64,000 nt of DNA from Pelistega sp. (GCA_030538255.1 JAUNUI010000001.1:62001-126000), one strand, 5' to 3'; numbered from the stretch's first letter, positions 20,551-30,941 are shown. Translations and numbers: made by a program. The notes: generated by a model not told the origin, from the letters alone.

Positions 20551-21321
20551 ATGCAAGAATTAGTAAGGACCCCCGAGTCTGAGTTGGATCCGAATGAACC
20601 AGGTTTAGTTTTAGGTCTTGCAACAACACCAGAAGAAATCGAAGCGCTGCAGCGTTTGCGCTATGACGTCTACACTAAGGAGATGAATGCCATTTTCCCT
20701 GATGCGGTTGATGGTGTTGATAAGGATCGCTTTGATGAGTGGTGTCAACATCTTATGGTGTGTGATAGTCGCACTGGGATGGTTGTTGGTACCTACCGTA
20801 TCATGACACCGGAGAACGCCGAGAAAGCAGGCGGTTTTTATTCAGAGTCCGAATTTGATTTATCAACTTTAGCTGCCGATCGTCATTTATTATGTGAGTG
20901 CGGTCGCTCATGCACTCACCCCGATTATCGTAATGGTGGCGCTATTATGTTGTTATGGGGCGGTTTAGCCCGCTTCCTACAGATGAATAACTACCGTTAT
21001 ATGTTTGGGTGTGCAAGTGTGAGTTTGGCTGATGGCGGCAAGCAGGCGGCTGAAGTTTGGCAAGCGGCGAAACAAGAAATGGTGAAGACACCTGAATTAC
21101 CACGAGTGCGTCCTTTAGAGCCTTATCCCTTAGAAAATCTAGAGGCTTTGCAAGGCAATGGACCCGTTAAAATACCTCCCCTTATTAAGGGCTATTTAAA
21201 AATTGGTGCACGTATTTGTGGTGAGCCTGCATGGGACAAGAACTTTAATGCGGCTGACTTCCCCGTGATTATTGATATTGAAAAAATCGATCCGCGTTAT
21301 CGTAAGCACTTTGGCCTTTAA
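20551..21321 (+). CDS. olsB: OlsB-like GNAT acyltransferase (putative ornithine-acyl-ACP N-acyltransferase)
   Basis: This 256-residue protein belongs to the acyltransferase family that includes OlsB, which transfers a 3-hydroxyacyl group from ACP to ornithine as the first step of ornithine-lipid synthesis. Supporting motifs are LRYDVYTKEM, HLMVCD, VVGTYRIM, the FYSESEFDLS segment, CGRSCTHPDYRNGGAIMLLW, FGCASVSLAD and PPLIKGYLKIGARICGEP. The partner OlsA is not in this window, so the exact substrate is inferred. It is preceded by a 141 bp gap after glmM and followed by a bidirectional terminator. Older annotations call such proteins hemolysin-like. Confidence 0.72.
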   Translation: MQELVRTPESELDPNEPGLVLGLATTPEEIEALQRLRYDVYTKEMNAIFPDAVDGVDKDRFDEWCQHLMVCDSRTGMVVGTYRIMTPENAEKAGGFYSESEFDLSTLAADRHLLCECGRSCTHPDYRNGGAIMLLWGGLARFLQMNNYRYMFGCASVSLADGGKQAAEVWQAAKQEMVKTPELPRVRPLEPYPLENLEALQGNGPVKIPPLIKGYLKIGARICGEPAWDKNFNAADFPVIIDIEKIDPRYRKHFGL

Positions 21322-21411
21322 ACTCAGGCGACAGCGCTAGACGGTAAGCGTGCGTAGAACACACATTGACGCAACGCCGCGAATGCGACGTTTCGTGTTT
21401 ACGCAAGACAT

Positions 21412-21441
21412 AAAAAAACTCACGGTGAAGTGAGTTTTTTT
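21412..21441. terminator. Bidirectional terminator between the acyltransferase gene and ppx
   Basis: AAAAAAACTCAC pairs with GTGAGTTTTTTT around a short GGTGAA loop. The A and T tracts allow termination in both directions, matching its position between convergent genes. Confidence 0.85.
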
Positions 21442-21533
21442 GTACCGGTTATCAGCTTGTGTGCAATAGCATGTTTGCTGACATCCGTGGTATTTAGCCT
21501 TGAGCTCAGAGTCGCCTCCGTAGATAAGCCTTA

Positions 21534-23114
21534 TCACGCCGAGGGCTTTGGATCCTGAACTGGCACAGTGATAGAAGGTGCAGGAGTATCTTCAATAAGT
21601 TTCTGGCGATTTAACCTTGGATTATTGGTATTAATCTTGAAATTATAGCCAATATTATTCCACTCTTGTTCTTCGAGGGATAGGCTGTAGCGCGTCAAGG
21701 GATGAGCATCTAGCCAGCGCTTATTAACATCTAAGATAATGCATTTATCTTGCAGTGATAAGGCAATGGCATCGCTACTAAATGAAGAACGACGGCGATA
21801 GAATAGAACTGCTAAGCGCAAGCACAAGATGGCTTGGCGTTTTTCTTGACTAATTGATTTGAGATCATAAGGCAGCTTATCAAGTCTTCCTTGTTGTGCT
21901 GCGGTCAACATCGATAAGCGCTTCTGATCCGCGCTTGAGAACCCAGGCATATCCGCATTCTCTAAGACGTAGGCCGTGTGTTTATGGAACGATACTTGTG
22001 AAATGCTTAAGCCAATTTCATGTAAATCAGCTGCCCAGGCCAAAGCCTTACGGAAATCTTCACTCGCTTGAGGATTGATGTCATTGAGAAAGTGCAAAGC
22101 CAACTGTTTAACACGAGCGGCTTGTTTGACATCAATATGGTAGCGACGTGTGTATTGTTTAACGGTCTCATCACGCTTGTCTGAGGCGGTATTACGACCA
22201 ATCATATCGTATAAAACTCCAACGCGAAGAGCGCCTTCACCTTGTAACATGCGTTCGATTTTGAGTTCGCGGAATGCAGCAATCATAATCGCGAGACCGG
22301 CAGGTAAGACTTCCATTCGGTCAATTTTGAGGCCGCGCAAATCCGGTGAGCGAGCAGAGCCAAAGCTGATTAACTCTTTCTTGAGTTTGAGCATGCCGTC
22401 TAAAGTAATACCCAAGCTGGAAAAGCCAGTGTCTTGTAAGACGGCAACCAGGGCTTTAGCGGTACCCGATGAACCATAAGCTTGGCTCCAACCAAGTTTA
22501 CGATAAGGCTTGCCAATCACCTCAAGCTCTTTGCGCGCAGCAAGCTCAGCTTTCGCAAAGGCGTCAGCGGTCACAGAGCCGCCTGGGAAATAGTTTTTCG
22601 TATAGCTAACACAGCCCATAGAGAGTGACTTCATTAACTCAGGATTCAGATGGCGTCCAATAATGAATTCGGTTGAGCCGCCGCCAATATCCACGACTAA
22701 ACGACGTTCATCAGAAGGGGGTAATTCATGGGTTACACCGGAGAAGACAAGACGTGCTTCCTCATGGCCTGGAATAACTTCAATCGGAAAGCCTAATGCT
22801 TGCTCTGCGCGAGGTAAAAGTTCATCGATATTCTTGGCGACGCGGAAGGTGTTCGTGGCTACGGCGCGTACCTTAGAGGGAGGGAAGTCATGAATCCGTT
22901 CACCAAAGCGTTGTAACACAGAGACCGCTCTTTGTATGGCTTCTTCGCTGAGGATTTTCTTATCATCTAAGCCAGCCGCTAAGCGTACGGTTTCTTTCAG
23001 ACGGTCGATTGAGTAAATTTGAGAGATGCCGTCTTGGTGTACGACACGTCCGACGGAGAGACGGAAACTGTTTGAGCCTAAGTCTACAGCCGCTAGAAGA
23101 TTTTCATTTTCCAT
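21534..23114 (-). CDS. ppx: Ppx/GppA family exopolyphosphatase
   Basis: A 526-residue protein of the ASKHA superfamily that removes terminal phosphate from polyphosphate or the pentaphosphate of pppGpp. Motifs visible are AAVDLGSNSFRLSVGR at the N-terminus, RAVATNTFRVAKN, VVDIGGGSTEFIIGRH and AYGSSGTAKAL. The C-terminal HD-like helical domain includes WAADLHEIGLSISQVSFHKHTAYVL. It diverges from the polyphosphate kinase gene across 196 bp, so polyphosphate synthesis and breakdown are encoded back to back. Ppx and GppA activities cannot be separated from sequence alone. Confidence 0.93.
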   Translation of the reverse strand: MENENLLAAVDLGSNSFRLSVGRVVHQDGISQIYSIDRLKETVRLAAGLDDKKILSEEAIQRAVSVLQRFGERIHDFPPSKVRAVATNTFRVAKNIDELLPRAEQALGFPIEVIPGHEEARLVFSGVTHELPPSDERRLVVDIGGGSTEFIIGRHLNPELMKSLSMGCVSYTKNYFPGGSVTADAFAKAELAARKELEVIGKPYRKLGWSQAYGSSGTAKALVAVLQDTGFSSLGITLDGMLKLKKELISFGSARSPDLRGLKIDRMEVLPAGLAIMIAAFRELKIERMLQGEGALRVGVLYDMIGRNTASDKRDETVKQYTRRYHIDVKQAARVKQLALHFLNDINPQASEDFRKALAWAADLHEIGLSISQVSFHKHTAYVLENADMPGFSSADQKRLSMLTAAQQGRLDKLPYDLKSISQEKRQAILCLRLAVLFYRRRSSFSSDAIALSLQDKCIILDVNKRWLDAHPLTRYSLSLEEQEWNNIGYNFKINTNNPRLNRQKLIEDTPAPSITVPVQDPKPSA

Positions 23115-23163
23115 GAATTTTCGCGTGAATATAGTGGGTAGACCACATTTTACCGCAAAACTG

Positions 23164-23181
23164 TGACAATTTGCTTACAAG
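23164..23181. promoter_or_regulatory. Candidate degenerate PHO box between ppx and ppk
   Basis: TGACAAT and TTACAAG are spaced 11 bp start to start (TGACAATTTGCTTACAAG), the geometry of a PhoB site read on the minus strand. One repeat has a mismatch. Two better sites of the same orientation occur before pstS and before the MFS gene at 60946. Confidence 0.4.
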
Positions 23182-23310
23182 CATGCGCTAGCATTGAGAA
23201 GCGACAGTTAAGAGTACCTTGTCTTAAAGATATTGATTAACTTGGATGATTATAGTATTTTCTAAGCTTAATAATATTTCATATCATAAATACGGTTATA
23301 AAGACGCGCC

Positions 23311-25407
23311 ATGAACACAGACAGCTTAGACGAAAATATAGAAATTTGCTTACCGAACTTAATTAACCGTGAATCCTCATTAATGTATTTTAATGAGCGC
23401 GTCTTAGCCATGGCGGATAATCCAGATATTCCATTATTGGAGCGTCTACGCTATATCTGTATTGTGAGCTCTAACTTAGATGAAGCGTTCGAGATTCGCA
23501 TCTCTGGTATGAAGAAGCAGCAAGAAACCGATCCGCTGCTGATCGGACCTGATGGCCGCACCCCAGCCCAAGCATTTGACCATGTGCAACAACAGGTACA
23601 CAACTTGGTTGAGCGTCAGTATAAATTGCTGAATGATGATATCTTTCCCAAGTTGCGTGAGCGTGGTGTATATATTTACCGTTCTAACGAATTTACTGAG
23701 CCGATGCGTGAATGGGCGAAGAAAGTATTTCTGGAAGAAATTCAACCGCTGTTGACGCCAATTGGACTTGACCCAGCACATCCTTTCCCACGTGTACTGA
23801 ATAAGAGTCTTAACTTTATTGTTTCTTTGCGAGGCCAAGACGCTTTCGGTCGTAATGCCTCAATTGCTATTGTACAAGCGCCACGTGCCTTGCCCCGCCT
23901 GATTAAGGTGCCGCAAGAAGTGTGTGAACAACCGCATGGTCATACCTTGCTCTCAACCTTGATGCAGTTATTTGTTGAAGAGATGTTCCCTGGTTTAGAA
24001 ATTTTAGGTCTGTATCAATGGCGCGTGACGCGTAATAGTGATCTCTTCGTTGATGAAGAGGAAGTGACCGACTTGCGCTTAGCACTACAGGGAGAGCTAT
24101 CACAGCGTAATTATGGCAGCGCAGTACGTTTGGAGATTTCTGATGATACCCCTGCAGAATTAGAAAATTTCTTACAAAAAGAATTTGGTTTGGCTGCAGA
24201 GGATACCTATCGTACACCAGGTTCGGTTAACTTAACCCGAATTATGCCGCTATGTGATATTGATGCAGGAGCGGACTTAACTTTTGCACCCTATACGGCA
24301 GATATACCTGCGCCTTTTAGCAAAATGACGGCCGCGCCTGAAGATATGTTTAAGGCGATTGCCAAGAGTGACCTTTTGCTCCATCATCCCTACCAATCCT
24401 TCCAACCTGTGCTTAAGTTCTTAACCGCTGCTGCGTATGACCCGAATGTGGTGGCGATTAAGCAGACCATTTATCGTACCGGTGAAGACTCTGAATTGAT
24501 GCGTTTATTGATGAAGGCAGCCATGTCAGGCAAGGAAGTGACTGTCGTTGTGGAGTTGATGGCGCGCTTTGATGAGCAAACCAATATTAACTGGGCGGCT
24601 AAATTAGAAGAGGTGGGGGCACACGTGGTATATGGCGTAGTCGGTCATAAAACTCATGCGAAAATGGCCCTTGTACTACGTCGCGAGGGCCGTAAAATTG
24701 TTCGCTATGGTCATTTAGGTACAGGCAACTACCATCCACGAACTGCACGTCTTTACACGGACTTTGGTTTGCTGACCAGTAATAAGCAAATTACCGAAGA
24801 TATGGACAAAGTATTCTCCTTATTGACTGGCTTAGGAGCACGCCGCCCATTAAAACTCTTATTGCAATCACCATTTACCTTGCACAGTACCATGATGAAG
24901 TGCATTGAGGCTGAAATTGAGCAGGCCAAGCAAGGTAAGAAAGCCAGAATCATGTTGAAAATGAACTCCTTAGTTGAGCCTAAGATCATTCAAAAACTCT
25001 ATGATGCGAGCCAAGCAGGGGTGAAAATTGATCTGATTGTCCGTGGGGTATGTGCCCTGAAGGGTGGGGTACCTGGCTTATCAGAGAATATTCAGGTGCG
25101 CTCAATTGTTGGTCGCTTTCTTGAGCATTCACGCGTCTTCTACTTCTATGATGAGGGCCGTGAACAAGTCTATCTATCTTCTGCAGACTGGATGGACCGT
25201 AACTTCTTCCGTCGAGTCGAAGTTGCTTTCCCTATGCTAGACCCTGTCTTGAAAAAGCGCGTGATTAATGAATCCTTTACATTGGCGCTCAAAGATAACC
25301 AATTAGCGTGGGAAGGTCAGCCAGATGGCAGTTATGAGCGCGTGCGTAATCGTCGTGCGGCCTTTAATTTACACCACGAGTTAATGAAACTTTTGGGTAA
25401 ATCATAA
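23311..25407 (+). CDS. ppk: Polyphosphate kinase 1
   Basis: Ppk1 reversibly polymerises the gamma-phosphate of ATP into polyphosphate. The 698-residue protein has the family N-terminus (NRESSLMYFNERVLAMA, SSNLDEAFEIRISGM). The phosphorylated histidine is expected at His449 in the GHKTHAKMALVL motif, followed by YGHLGTGNYHPRTARLYTDF. The second essential His lies in RFLEHSRVFYF, followed by YLSSADWMDRNFFRRVE. The C-terminal half has the two phospholipase-D-like folds. It is divergent from ppx, upstream of pstSCAB, and has a candidate PHO box in the intergenic region. Confidence 0.97.
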   Translation: MNTDSLDENIEICLPNLINRESSLMYFNERVLAMADNPDIPLLERLRYICIVSSNLDEAFEIRISGMKKQQETDPLLIGPDGRTPAQAFDHVQQQVHNLVERQYKLLNDDIFPKLRERGVYIYRSNEFTEPMREWAKKVFLEEIQPLLTPIGLDPAHPFPRVLNKSLNFIVSLRGQDAFGRNASIAIVQAPRALPRLIKVPQEVCEQPHGHTLLSTLMQLFVEEMFPGLEILGLYQWRVTRNSDLFVDEEEVTDLRLALQGELSQRNYGSAVRLEISDDTPAELENFLQKEFGLAAEDTYRTPGSVNLTRIMPLCDIDAGADLTFAPYTADIPAPFSKMTAAPEDMFKAIAKSDLLLHHPYQSFQPVLKFLTAAAYDPNVVAIKQTIYRTGEDSELMRLLMKAAMSGKEVTVVVELMARFDEQTNINWAAKLEEVGAHVVYGVVGHKTHAKMALVLRREGRKIVRYGHLGTGNYHPRTARLYTDFGLLTSNKQITEDMDKVFSLLTGLGARRPLKLLLQSPFTLHSTMMKCIEAEIEQAKQGKKARIMLKMNSLVEPKIIQKLYDASQAGVKIDLIVRGVCALKGGVPGLSENIQVRSIVGRFLEHSRVFYFYDEGREQVYLSSADWMDRNFFRRVEVAFPMLDPVLKKRVINESFTLALKDNQLAWEGQPDGSYERVRNRRAAFNLHHELMKLLGKS

Positions 25408-25434
25408 TTTTTTTGCGTCTTCAAAGCTATAAGG

Positions 25435-25471
25435 AATGTCTACCGTGGAAACCTGCGGTAGACATTTTTTT
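25435..25471 (+). terminator. Terminator after ppk
   Basis: An 11 bp perfect stem AATGTCTACCG pairs with CGGTAGACATT around a 10 nt loop, followed by a T run to 25471. It separates ppk from the pst operon. Confidence 0.88.
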
Positions 25472-25620
25472 GAACGGTTTCTCCATATGTATTTTTTATG
25501 AGTTGACTTTTTTAATAAAGTTTAACTAAGTAGAAGGGCGTGATATGTAGATGCCATGGGCTGATTAGACGTGTTGCTATTTTTTAAATTTCTAATTAAT
25601 TTGCCTGAAATCTAGAATAA

Positions 25621-25638
25621 TGACATAAATATGACAAG
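25621..25638. promoter_or_regulatory. Candidate PHO box upstream of pstS
   Basis: The two repeats TGACATA and TGACAAG start exactly 11 bp apart (TGACATAAATATGACAAG); read on the other strand this is TTGTCAT-N4-ATGTCAT, matching the PhoB consensus of two CTGTCAT-type heptamers. A further ATGTCAT lies at about 25658-25664 and a TATATA -10-like hexamer at 25678-25683. The gap from 25472 to 25879 otherwise holds no gene. PhoB control of pstS is established in proteobacteria; the orientation relative to the gene is opposite to that in E. coli. Confidence 0.6.
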
Positions 25639-25879
25639 TCAAAAAAAACACAGTTTATGTCATGAAAAAGACTGTGGTATATAGGCAACGGCACGAATTG
25701 ATGTCAACTTGTTGTTGCTAAGTTATTGATAAATAATAACTTAACATTTGTTGTTTAAGCGCAATTCGAAGATTAATAAATATGATGCGATTGAAATAAT
25801 CATGTCATAATTGCCCTGTAATATTCACGGTAAGCACAAATTAGTCCATGCTTGATTAACTTTAATTTAAGGAAAGATA

Positions 25880-26926
25880 ATGCTTAAGCACGCATTTAAC
25901 CGTATTACACTAGCTGTTGCACTTGGCACAGCATCATTCTCAGTACAAGCTGCAGTAACCGTAACTGGTGCAGGCGCTTCATTCCCATACCCAATCTATG
26001 CAAAATGGGCATCTGACTTCGCTGCAGAAACAGGTAACAAGATCAACTACCAATCAATTGGTTCTGGTGGTGGTCAACAACAAATTATCGCTAAAACAGT
26101 AGACTTCGGTGCATCTGATGACCCACTATCTGCCGCTAAATTAGAAGAAAGCAATCTTCTACAATTCCCAGCTGTTATCGGTGGTACTGTACCTGTCGTT
26201 AACATCGAAGGTGTTAAACCAGGTCAATTAAAATTATCTGGTGAAGTGATTGCTGATATTTTCTTAGGCAAAATCACTAAGTGGGACGACGCTAAGATCA
26301 AAGAATTGAACGCTGACGTAACACTACCAAGCCAAAGCATCGTAGTTGTTCACCGTTCTGACGGTTCTGGTACAACTTTCGGTTGGACTAACTACCTATC
26401 TAAGGTATCTGCTGACTGGAAAGAGAAAGTAGGTGAAGGTAAGTCTGTTAAGTGGCCTGTAGGTCAAGGCGGTAAGGGTAACGAAGGCGTTGCCGCTTAC
26501 GTTGGTCAGTTAGCTAACTCTATCGGTTACGTTGAGTATGCTTACGCTAAACAAAACAACCTATCTTGGACTTCTATCAAGAACAAGGACGGTAACTTCG
26601 TTCAACCAGAGCAAAAATCATTTGCTGCTGCTGCCGCTAACGCTGACTGGGCAGGTGCTCCAGGTATGGGCGTAGTATTGACTAACGAAGCCGGTGCTGA
26701 TTCTTGGCCTGTAACAGCTGCTACATTCATCTTGTTACAGAAACAAGTTGATAAGCCAGAGCAAATCAAAACTGTTCTAGAGTTCTTTGATTGGGCTTGG
26801 AAAAAAGGCGACAAAACAGCTGCTGACTTAGACTACGTACCATTACCAGAAGAAGTGACCAACACAATTCGTGGCGTATGGGCGAAAGAGCTAAAAACTG
26901 CCGACGGTCAAGCTGTTTGGAAATAA
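25880..26926 (+). CDS. pstS: Phosphate ABC transporter, periplasmic phosphate-binding protein
   Basis: PstS captures inorganic phosphate in the periplasm for the PstCAB transporter. The 348-residue precursor has a signal peptide cleaved probably after VQA24, then the canonical mature start VTVTGAGASFPYPIYAKWA. Phosphate-binding loops are visible: NYQSIGSGGGQQQI, FGASDDPLS and HRSDGSGTTFGWTNYLS. Codon choice looks strongly optimised, as expected for a highly induced protein. A hairpin at 26957 separates it from pstC, which would allow more PstS than membrane components. Confidence 0.97.
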   Translation: MLKHAFNRITLAVALGTASFSVQAAVTVTGAGASFPYPIYAKWASDFAAETGNKINYQSIGSGGGQQQIIAKTVDFGASDDPLSAAKLEESNLLQFPAVIGGTVPVVNIEGVKPGQLKLSGEVIADIFLGKITKWDDAKIKELNADVTLPSQSIVVVHRSDGSGTTFGWTNYLSKVSADWKEKVGEGKSVKWPVGQGGKGNEGVAAYVGQLANSIGYVEYAYAKQNNLSWTSIKNKDGNFVQPEQKSFAAAAANADWAGAPGMGVVLTNEAGADSWPVTAATFILLQKQVDKPEQIKTVLEFFDWAWKKGDKTAADLDYVPLPEEVTNTIRGVWAKELKTADGQAVWK

Positions 26927-26956
26927 TGCTTAATTCTTAATGGATTAAGATCAGCA

Positions 26957-26986
26957 AAACATGGCGGCGATTAACCGCCATGTTTT
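26957..26986 (+). terminator. Attenuating terminator between pstS and pstC
   Basis: AACATGGCGG pairs perfectly with CCGCCATGTT, followed by TTT, 30 bp after the pstS stop codon. A terminator here fits partial termination after the abundant binding protein. Confidence 0.75.
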
Positions 26987-27010
26987 TGTAGTTTTAAGAG
27001 AAGAAAGAAA

Positions 27011-28024
27011 ATGAGCGTTGCGACAACTACTACTCCAGTGACAGAAGACACTTCTGTCCAGAAAGAAAAGATTTCACCTCCGGCACCGAAGGGTTCTAAA
27101 AACGTATTTGCAGATTCATTGTTTGCAGGTACAGCCCGTTTTTTTGCCTTTTTTGTGTTTATTTTATTAGCTGCCATCATGATCTCATTGGTCTACGGTA
27201 GCCGTGAAACTATTGCTGAATTTGGCTTTAGTTTCCTAACCACGAATGACTGGGATCCAGGTAATGATATTTACGGTGCAGTTGTGCCGATTATCGGTAC
27301 GGTGATTACCGCAGGCATTGCTTTATTAATTGCTGTGCCCGTATCATTCGGTATTGCAATGTTCTTAACAGAGTTGGCTCCAACGTGGTTGCGTCGTCCA
27401 CTCGGTGTTGCCATTGAAATGTTAGCCGCCATTCCATCGATTATTTATGGTATGTGGGGCTTATTTGTATTTGTACCTATTTTCCAGAAATACATCCAAC
27501 CTTATCTGATTGATACCTTAGGTAATATTCCAGGTATTGGTTTTATGTTCCAAGGCGCACCATTCGGTATTGGTTTATTTACAGCGGGTCTGATTTTATC
27601 GATTATGGTGATTCCGTATATCGCATCAGTGATGCGTGACGTATTCGATGTTGTACCACCGATGTTGAAAGAGTCTGCCTATGGCTTAGGTTCAACAACT
27701 TGGGAAGTGATGTGGAAAGTTGTGTTGCCTTATACCAAGAATGGTGTGATTGGCGGCATTATGTTGGGTCTTGGTCGTGCGCTTGGTGAAACCATGGCGG
27801 TGACTTTTGTGATTGGTAATGCCTTTCGCTTACCGAATAGCGTGTTTGATCCAGCTAACTCGATTGCTTCTGCGATTGCCAACGAATTTAACGAAGCGGG
27901 TGGCTTACAGAAATCTGCCCTTATCGAATTAGGTCTAATTCTTTTCTTGATTACGACATTAGTGTTAGCGTGTTCTCGCTTATTGATTGCTCGTATGGCC
28001 AAGAAAGAAGGTAAGAGTAGTTAA
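27011..28024 (+). CDS. pstC: Phosphate ABC transporter permease PstC
   Basis: One of the two inner-membrane permease subunits of the high-affinity phosphate importer. It has 337 residues: a Thr/Pro-rich cytoplasmic N-terminus, then about six to seven transmembrane segments starting at [20 protein letters not shown]. The [20 protein letters not shown] periplasmic motif and the coupling-helix region [20 protein letters not shown]...[12 protein letters not shown], the EAA-type loop that contacts PstB, are clear. pstA starts 9 bp after its stop. Confidence 0.96.
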   Translation: MSVATTTTPVTEDTSVQKEKISPPAPKGSKNVFADSLFAGTARFFAFFVFILLAAIMISLVYGSRETIAEFGFSFLTTNDWDPGNDIYGAVVPIIGTVITAGIALLIAVPVSFGIAMFLTELAPTWLRRPLGVAIEMLAAIPSIIYGMWGLFVFVPIFQKYIQPYLIDTLGNIPGIGFMFQGAPFGIGLFTAGLILSIMVIPYIASVMRDVFDVVPPMLKESAYGLGSTTWEVMWKVVLPYTKNGVIGGIMLGLGRALGETMAVTFVIGNAFRLPNSVFDPANSIASAIANEFNEAGGLQKSALIELGLILFLITTLVLACSRLLIARMAKKEGKSS

Positions 28025-28033
28025 GGAAAGAAC

Positions 28034-28912
28034 ATGTCTACATCTACAGAAAAAACAGTACTTGAATCAGCTTTAGTCCCTGAGAACCCACTTTACCGTC
28101 GTCGTAACGTGGCTAATAGAATCATGCTGACCTTATCGTTCATTACCGTGGCATTTGGTCTGTTCTGGTTATTTTGGATCATTTATACACTCGTTGTGCG
28201 CGGTGGTGGTTCTATGGCGCTTAGTCTCTTCACCGAGATTACTCCAGGACCAGGTTCACCAGGTGGTCTAATGAATGCGATTGTTGGCTCAGTGATGATG
28301 TCTGCAGTAGCGACAGCCATTGGTACACCAATCGGTATTTTAGCGGGTACTTACCTTGCAGAATATGGCCAACGTGGTTGGTTAGCGCCAGCAACGCGTT
28401 TCTTGAACGACGTTCTGTTATCAGCGCCATCGATTATTATTGGTCTATTTATTTACGCATTGATCGTCGCTAACCAAGGTCACTACTCAGGTTGGGCAGG
28501 TGCTTTAGCACTATCCATCTTAGTCATTCCAGTGGTGGTACGTACAACTGACAATATGTTGATGCTGATTCCAAATAGCTTGCGTGAAGCAGCGGTAGCC
28601 CTAGGTTGTCCTAAATGGCGCATGATTACCCTGATCTGTTACCGTGCTGCTAGCGCCGGTATTATCACGGGTGTGCTTTTAGCGATTGCGCGTATTATGG
28701 GTGAAACCGCACCATTACTCTTCACCGCCTTATCTAACCAGTTTATGTCTTGGGATATGAATGCACCGATGGCTAACTTGCCTGTGGTGATCTTCCAATA
28801 CGCGGCTAGCCCGTTCAAAGACTGGAATGAATTAGCTTGGGCAGGCGCGATGCTAATTACCTTGTTTGTACTTGGTTTGAATATCTTAGCGCGTGTATTG
28901 TTCCGTAAGTAA
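28034..28912 (+). CDS. pstA: Phosphate ABC transporter permease PstA
   Basis: The second permease subunit of the phosphate importer, 292 residues with about six transmembrane helices. It has PstA-typical [20 protein letters not shown], the [15 protein letters not shown] stretch, and the EAA coupling loop [15 protein letters not shown]...[15 protein letters not shown]. It lies between pstC (9 bp) and pstB (about 40 bp), all on one strand. Confidence 0.96.
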   Translation: MSTSTEKTVLESALVPENPLYRRRNVANRIMLTLSFITVAFGLFWLFWIIYTLVVRGGGSMALSLFTEITPGPGSPGGLMNAIVGSVMMSAVATAIGTPIGILAGTYLAEYGQRGWLAPATRFLNDVLLSAPSIIIGLFIYALIVANQGHYSGWAGALALSILVIPVVVRTTDNMLMLIPNSLREAAVALGCPKWRMITLICYRAASAGIITGVLLAIARIMGETAPLLFTALSNQFMSWDMNAPMANLPVVIFQYAASPFKDWNELAWAGAMLITLFVLGLNILARVLFRK

Positions 28913-28950
28913 ATAGATTAACGATTTAAAGATTAAAGAATTTAGGATTA

Positions 28951-29730
28951 ATGATGGATAACTTAATTAAGCCAGAAGACACGAAAATTGAGGTGAAAGA
29001 CTTAAACTTTTACTACGGTAACTTTCACGCCATTAAGAATGTCAATATGCGTATTCCACGTAATAAAGTGACAGCTTTTATTGGCCCTTCAGGTTGTGGT
29101 AAATCAACCTTATTGCGTACGTTTAACCGTATGTATGAGTTGTACCCAGGCCAACGTGCTGAAGGTCAAATCAATCTTGATGGTGAAAACTTATTAACCA
29201 CCAAAACTGATATCTCGATTTTGCGCGCTAAAGTAGGTATGGTCTTCCAAAAACCAACACCGTTCCCAATGAGCATCTATGATAACGTGGCATTCGGCGT
29301 GAAATTGTTTGAGAAATTGAGCAAGGCTGAGATGGATGAGCGCGTTGAGTGGGCCTTATCGAAAGCCGCTTTATGGAATGAAGTGAAAGACAAGCTTAGC
29401 CAAAGTGGTAACGGCCTATCAGGTGGTCAGCAACAACGCTTGTGTATTGCGCGTGGTGTAGCGGTGAAACCTGAAGTTTTACTTCTTGACGAGCCATGTT
29501 CAGCACTTGACCCAATCTCTACAGTGAAAATTGAAGAGTTGATCACTGAGTTGAAGAAAGACTATAGCGTAGCGATTGTTACTCACAATATGCAACAAGC
29601 CGCTCGTTGTTCAGACTACACAGCCTATATGTACTTAGGTGAGTTAATGGAGTTCGGTGAGACGAATAAAATCTTCGTTAAGCCTGAGCGTAAAGAAACT
29701 CAAGACTATATTACTGGTCGCTTTGGTTAA
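28951..29730 (+). CDS. pstB: Phosphate ABC transporter ATP-binding protein PstB
   Basis: The ATPase subunit of the phosphate importer, 259 residues from ATG 28951. ATG 28954 is better spaced from AGGA at 28944-28947 and may be the true start. Walker A is [11 protein letters not shown], the signature motif [14 protein letters not shown], Walker [14 protein letters not shown], and the switch histidine is in [16 protein letters not shown]. PstB also takes part in phosphate signalling to PhoR, usually with PhoU. No phoU or phoBR gene follows here; the operon ends with a strong terminator at 29916. Confidence 0.96.
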   Translation: MMDNLIKPEDTKIEVKDLNFYYGNFHAIKNVNMRIPRNKVTAFIGPSGCGKSTLLRTFNRMYELYPGQRAEGQINLDGENLLTTKTDISILRAKVGMVFQKPTPFPMSIYDNVAFGVKLFEKLSKAEMDERVEWALSKAALWNEVKDKLSQSGNGLSGGQQQRLCIARGVAVKPEVLLLDEPCSALDPISTVKIEELITELKKDYSVAIVTHNMQQAARCSDYTAYMYLGELMEFGETNKIFVKPERKETQDYITGRFG

Positions 29731-29915
29731 TTTAGGTTTGAATAAACTATTTGTGTATCAGTATTAATAGCCATGCTTTGATATTGATACAACACGTAAA
29801 TCACTCCATACCTTATGCTGCTTAATGATGTATTCAGTGAGAGTGCTGAGTAGGTGCTATAGCTAAGGTGTGAAGTTACAGAATAATCACTGTCAGCAAC
29901 GTGATTTTCCTTATG

Positions 29916-29944
29916 CCCTATCGGTTCGCCGATAGGGTTTTTTT
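29916..29944 (+). terminator. Terminator of the pst operon
   Basis: CCCTATCGG pairs perfectly with CCGATAGGG around a TTCG tetraloop and is followed by seven T. Confidence 0.93.
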
Positions 29945-29989
29945 ATTGATGAGCTTTACAGTGGTATGGATTTATCGGCTTGCTAGAGA

Positions 29990-30610
29990 TCAGTTTATTG
30001 CCTCTGGTGTTGGCACGGCGACAAACCCACCGATAGACTCAATCTCAGCTTGTTTAATGGCTGAAAAAGGCGCTGAGTAGCTTTCATTCGTATGCTCAAG
30101 ACGTAAGGTTATGCCTTGTTCTAAGACTTGCATTAAGTGCTCTTCTTGGAGAGCAATCGGCATCGCATCAGGCGCTTGCTTTAACGTGAACTGATCGAAG
30201 AGGGATTGCACATCACGGCCTTGGATAAGCACCAAGCCTTCGGGCGTTGAAGCATAGAGCTTACCGTCTTCATCAATATACCAATGTTCAATTATTTCAA
30301 TGGGGCTAGCATTTTGCTTACGTAGCGCTAAGTGTTCATCAAGATAAGCTACCCAAGGCGTAGCATCAAGCCCTACAAAGACGCGCTGAGGACCATTCTG
30401 GAAGAACCAGCAGCCCCGTTCATCATGCGTGTAATTACGCCCAATAAACTCAATGAGTTGAGGATTGGTGATACTTTCACCCACGACTCCTCGCTGATAC
30501 TCGCCCCCTGGATGAAAGCGCCACAGCCCTGCTTGGTTTAAAGAAAGCCAGCCATAGGCGGCGGGAACGTTAGGCCATTTTGCCATGGCGTCTAGGACGG
30601 ATTGATCCAT
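29990..30610 (-). CDS. Conserved hypothetical protein
   Basis: A 206-residue soluble protein without signal peptide or membrane segment. Its N-terminus, AMAKWPNVPAAYGWLSLNQAGLWRFHPGG, and the segments NPQLIEFIGRNYTHDERGCWFFQNGPQRVFVGLDATPW look like a family I associate with Burkholderiales, in which a nutrient- or flavin-like enzymatic role has not been established. I cannot name a function. It stands alone, convergent with pstB and divergent from the catabolic cluster starting at 31028. Confidence 0.8.
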   Translation of the reverse strand: MDQSVLDAMAKWPNVPAAYGWLSLNQAGLWRFHPGGEYQRGVVGESITNPQLIEFIGRNYTHDERGCWFFQNGPQRVFVGLDATPWVAYLDEHLALRKQNASPIEIIEHWYIDEDGKLYASTPEGLVLIQGRDVQSLFDQFTLKQAPDAMPIALQEEHLMQVLEQGITLRLEHTNESYSAPFSAIKQAEIESIGGFVAVPTPEAIN

Positions 30611-30941
30611 TGTCGATATACCTTTAAAACAGAATTTGCTCAGTATGACATGTAGTTTAACTGTTTTTGTATGGTATTAGCTTACAGTTCACACCTCACA
30701 ATTATACAAAAGCAGTTTTTGTAGGCATGAGTTATGTAAGGGTATATTAAGTATTAATCATCTAAATAGCTAGTGTTCTTTATATACACCAGTTATATAA
30801 GAAGCTAATCTGCATATTAAAAAAAGACAGGATGTTGTACGAATGAACGATTTGTCTTATGAATTACCCTAGGTTAGTAATAAATATAATTGACGTTGCA
30901 TATTGATATGTTTATATTGGTGTGTGCGATTGGTAAAATTA

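Noticed and set aside
29841..29870. GAGAGTGCTGAG as part of a CIRCE element
   Set aside because: The complementary half TTAGCACTC at the required 9 bp spacing is missing.
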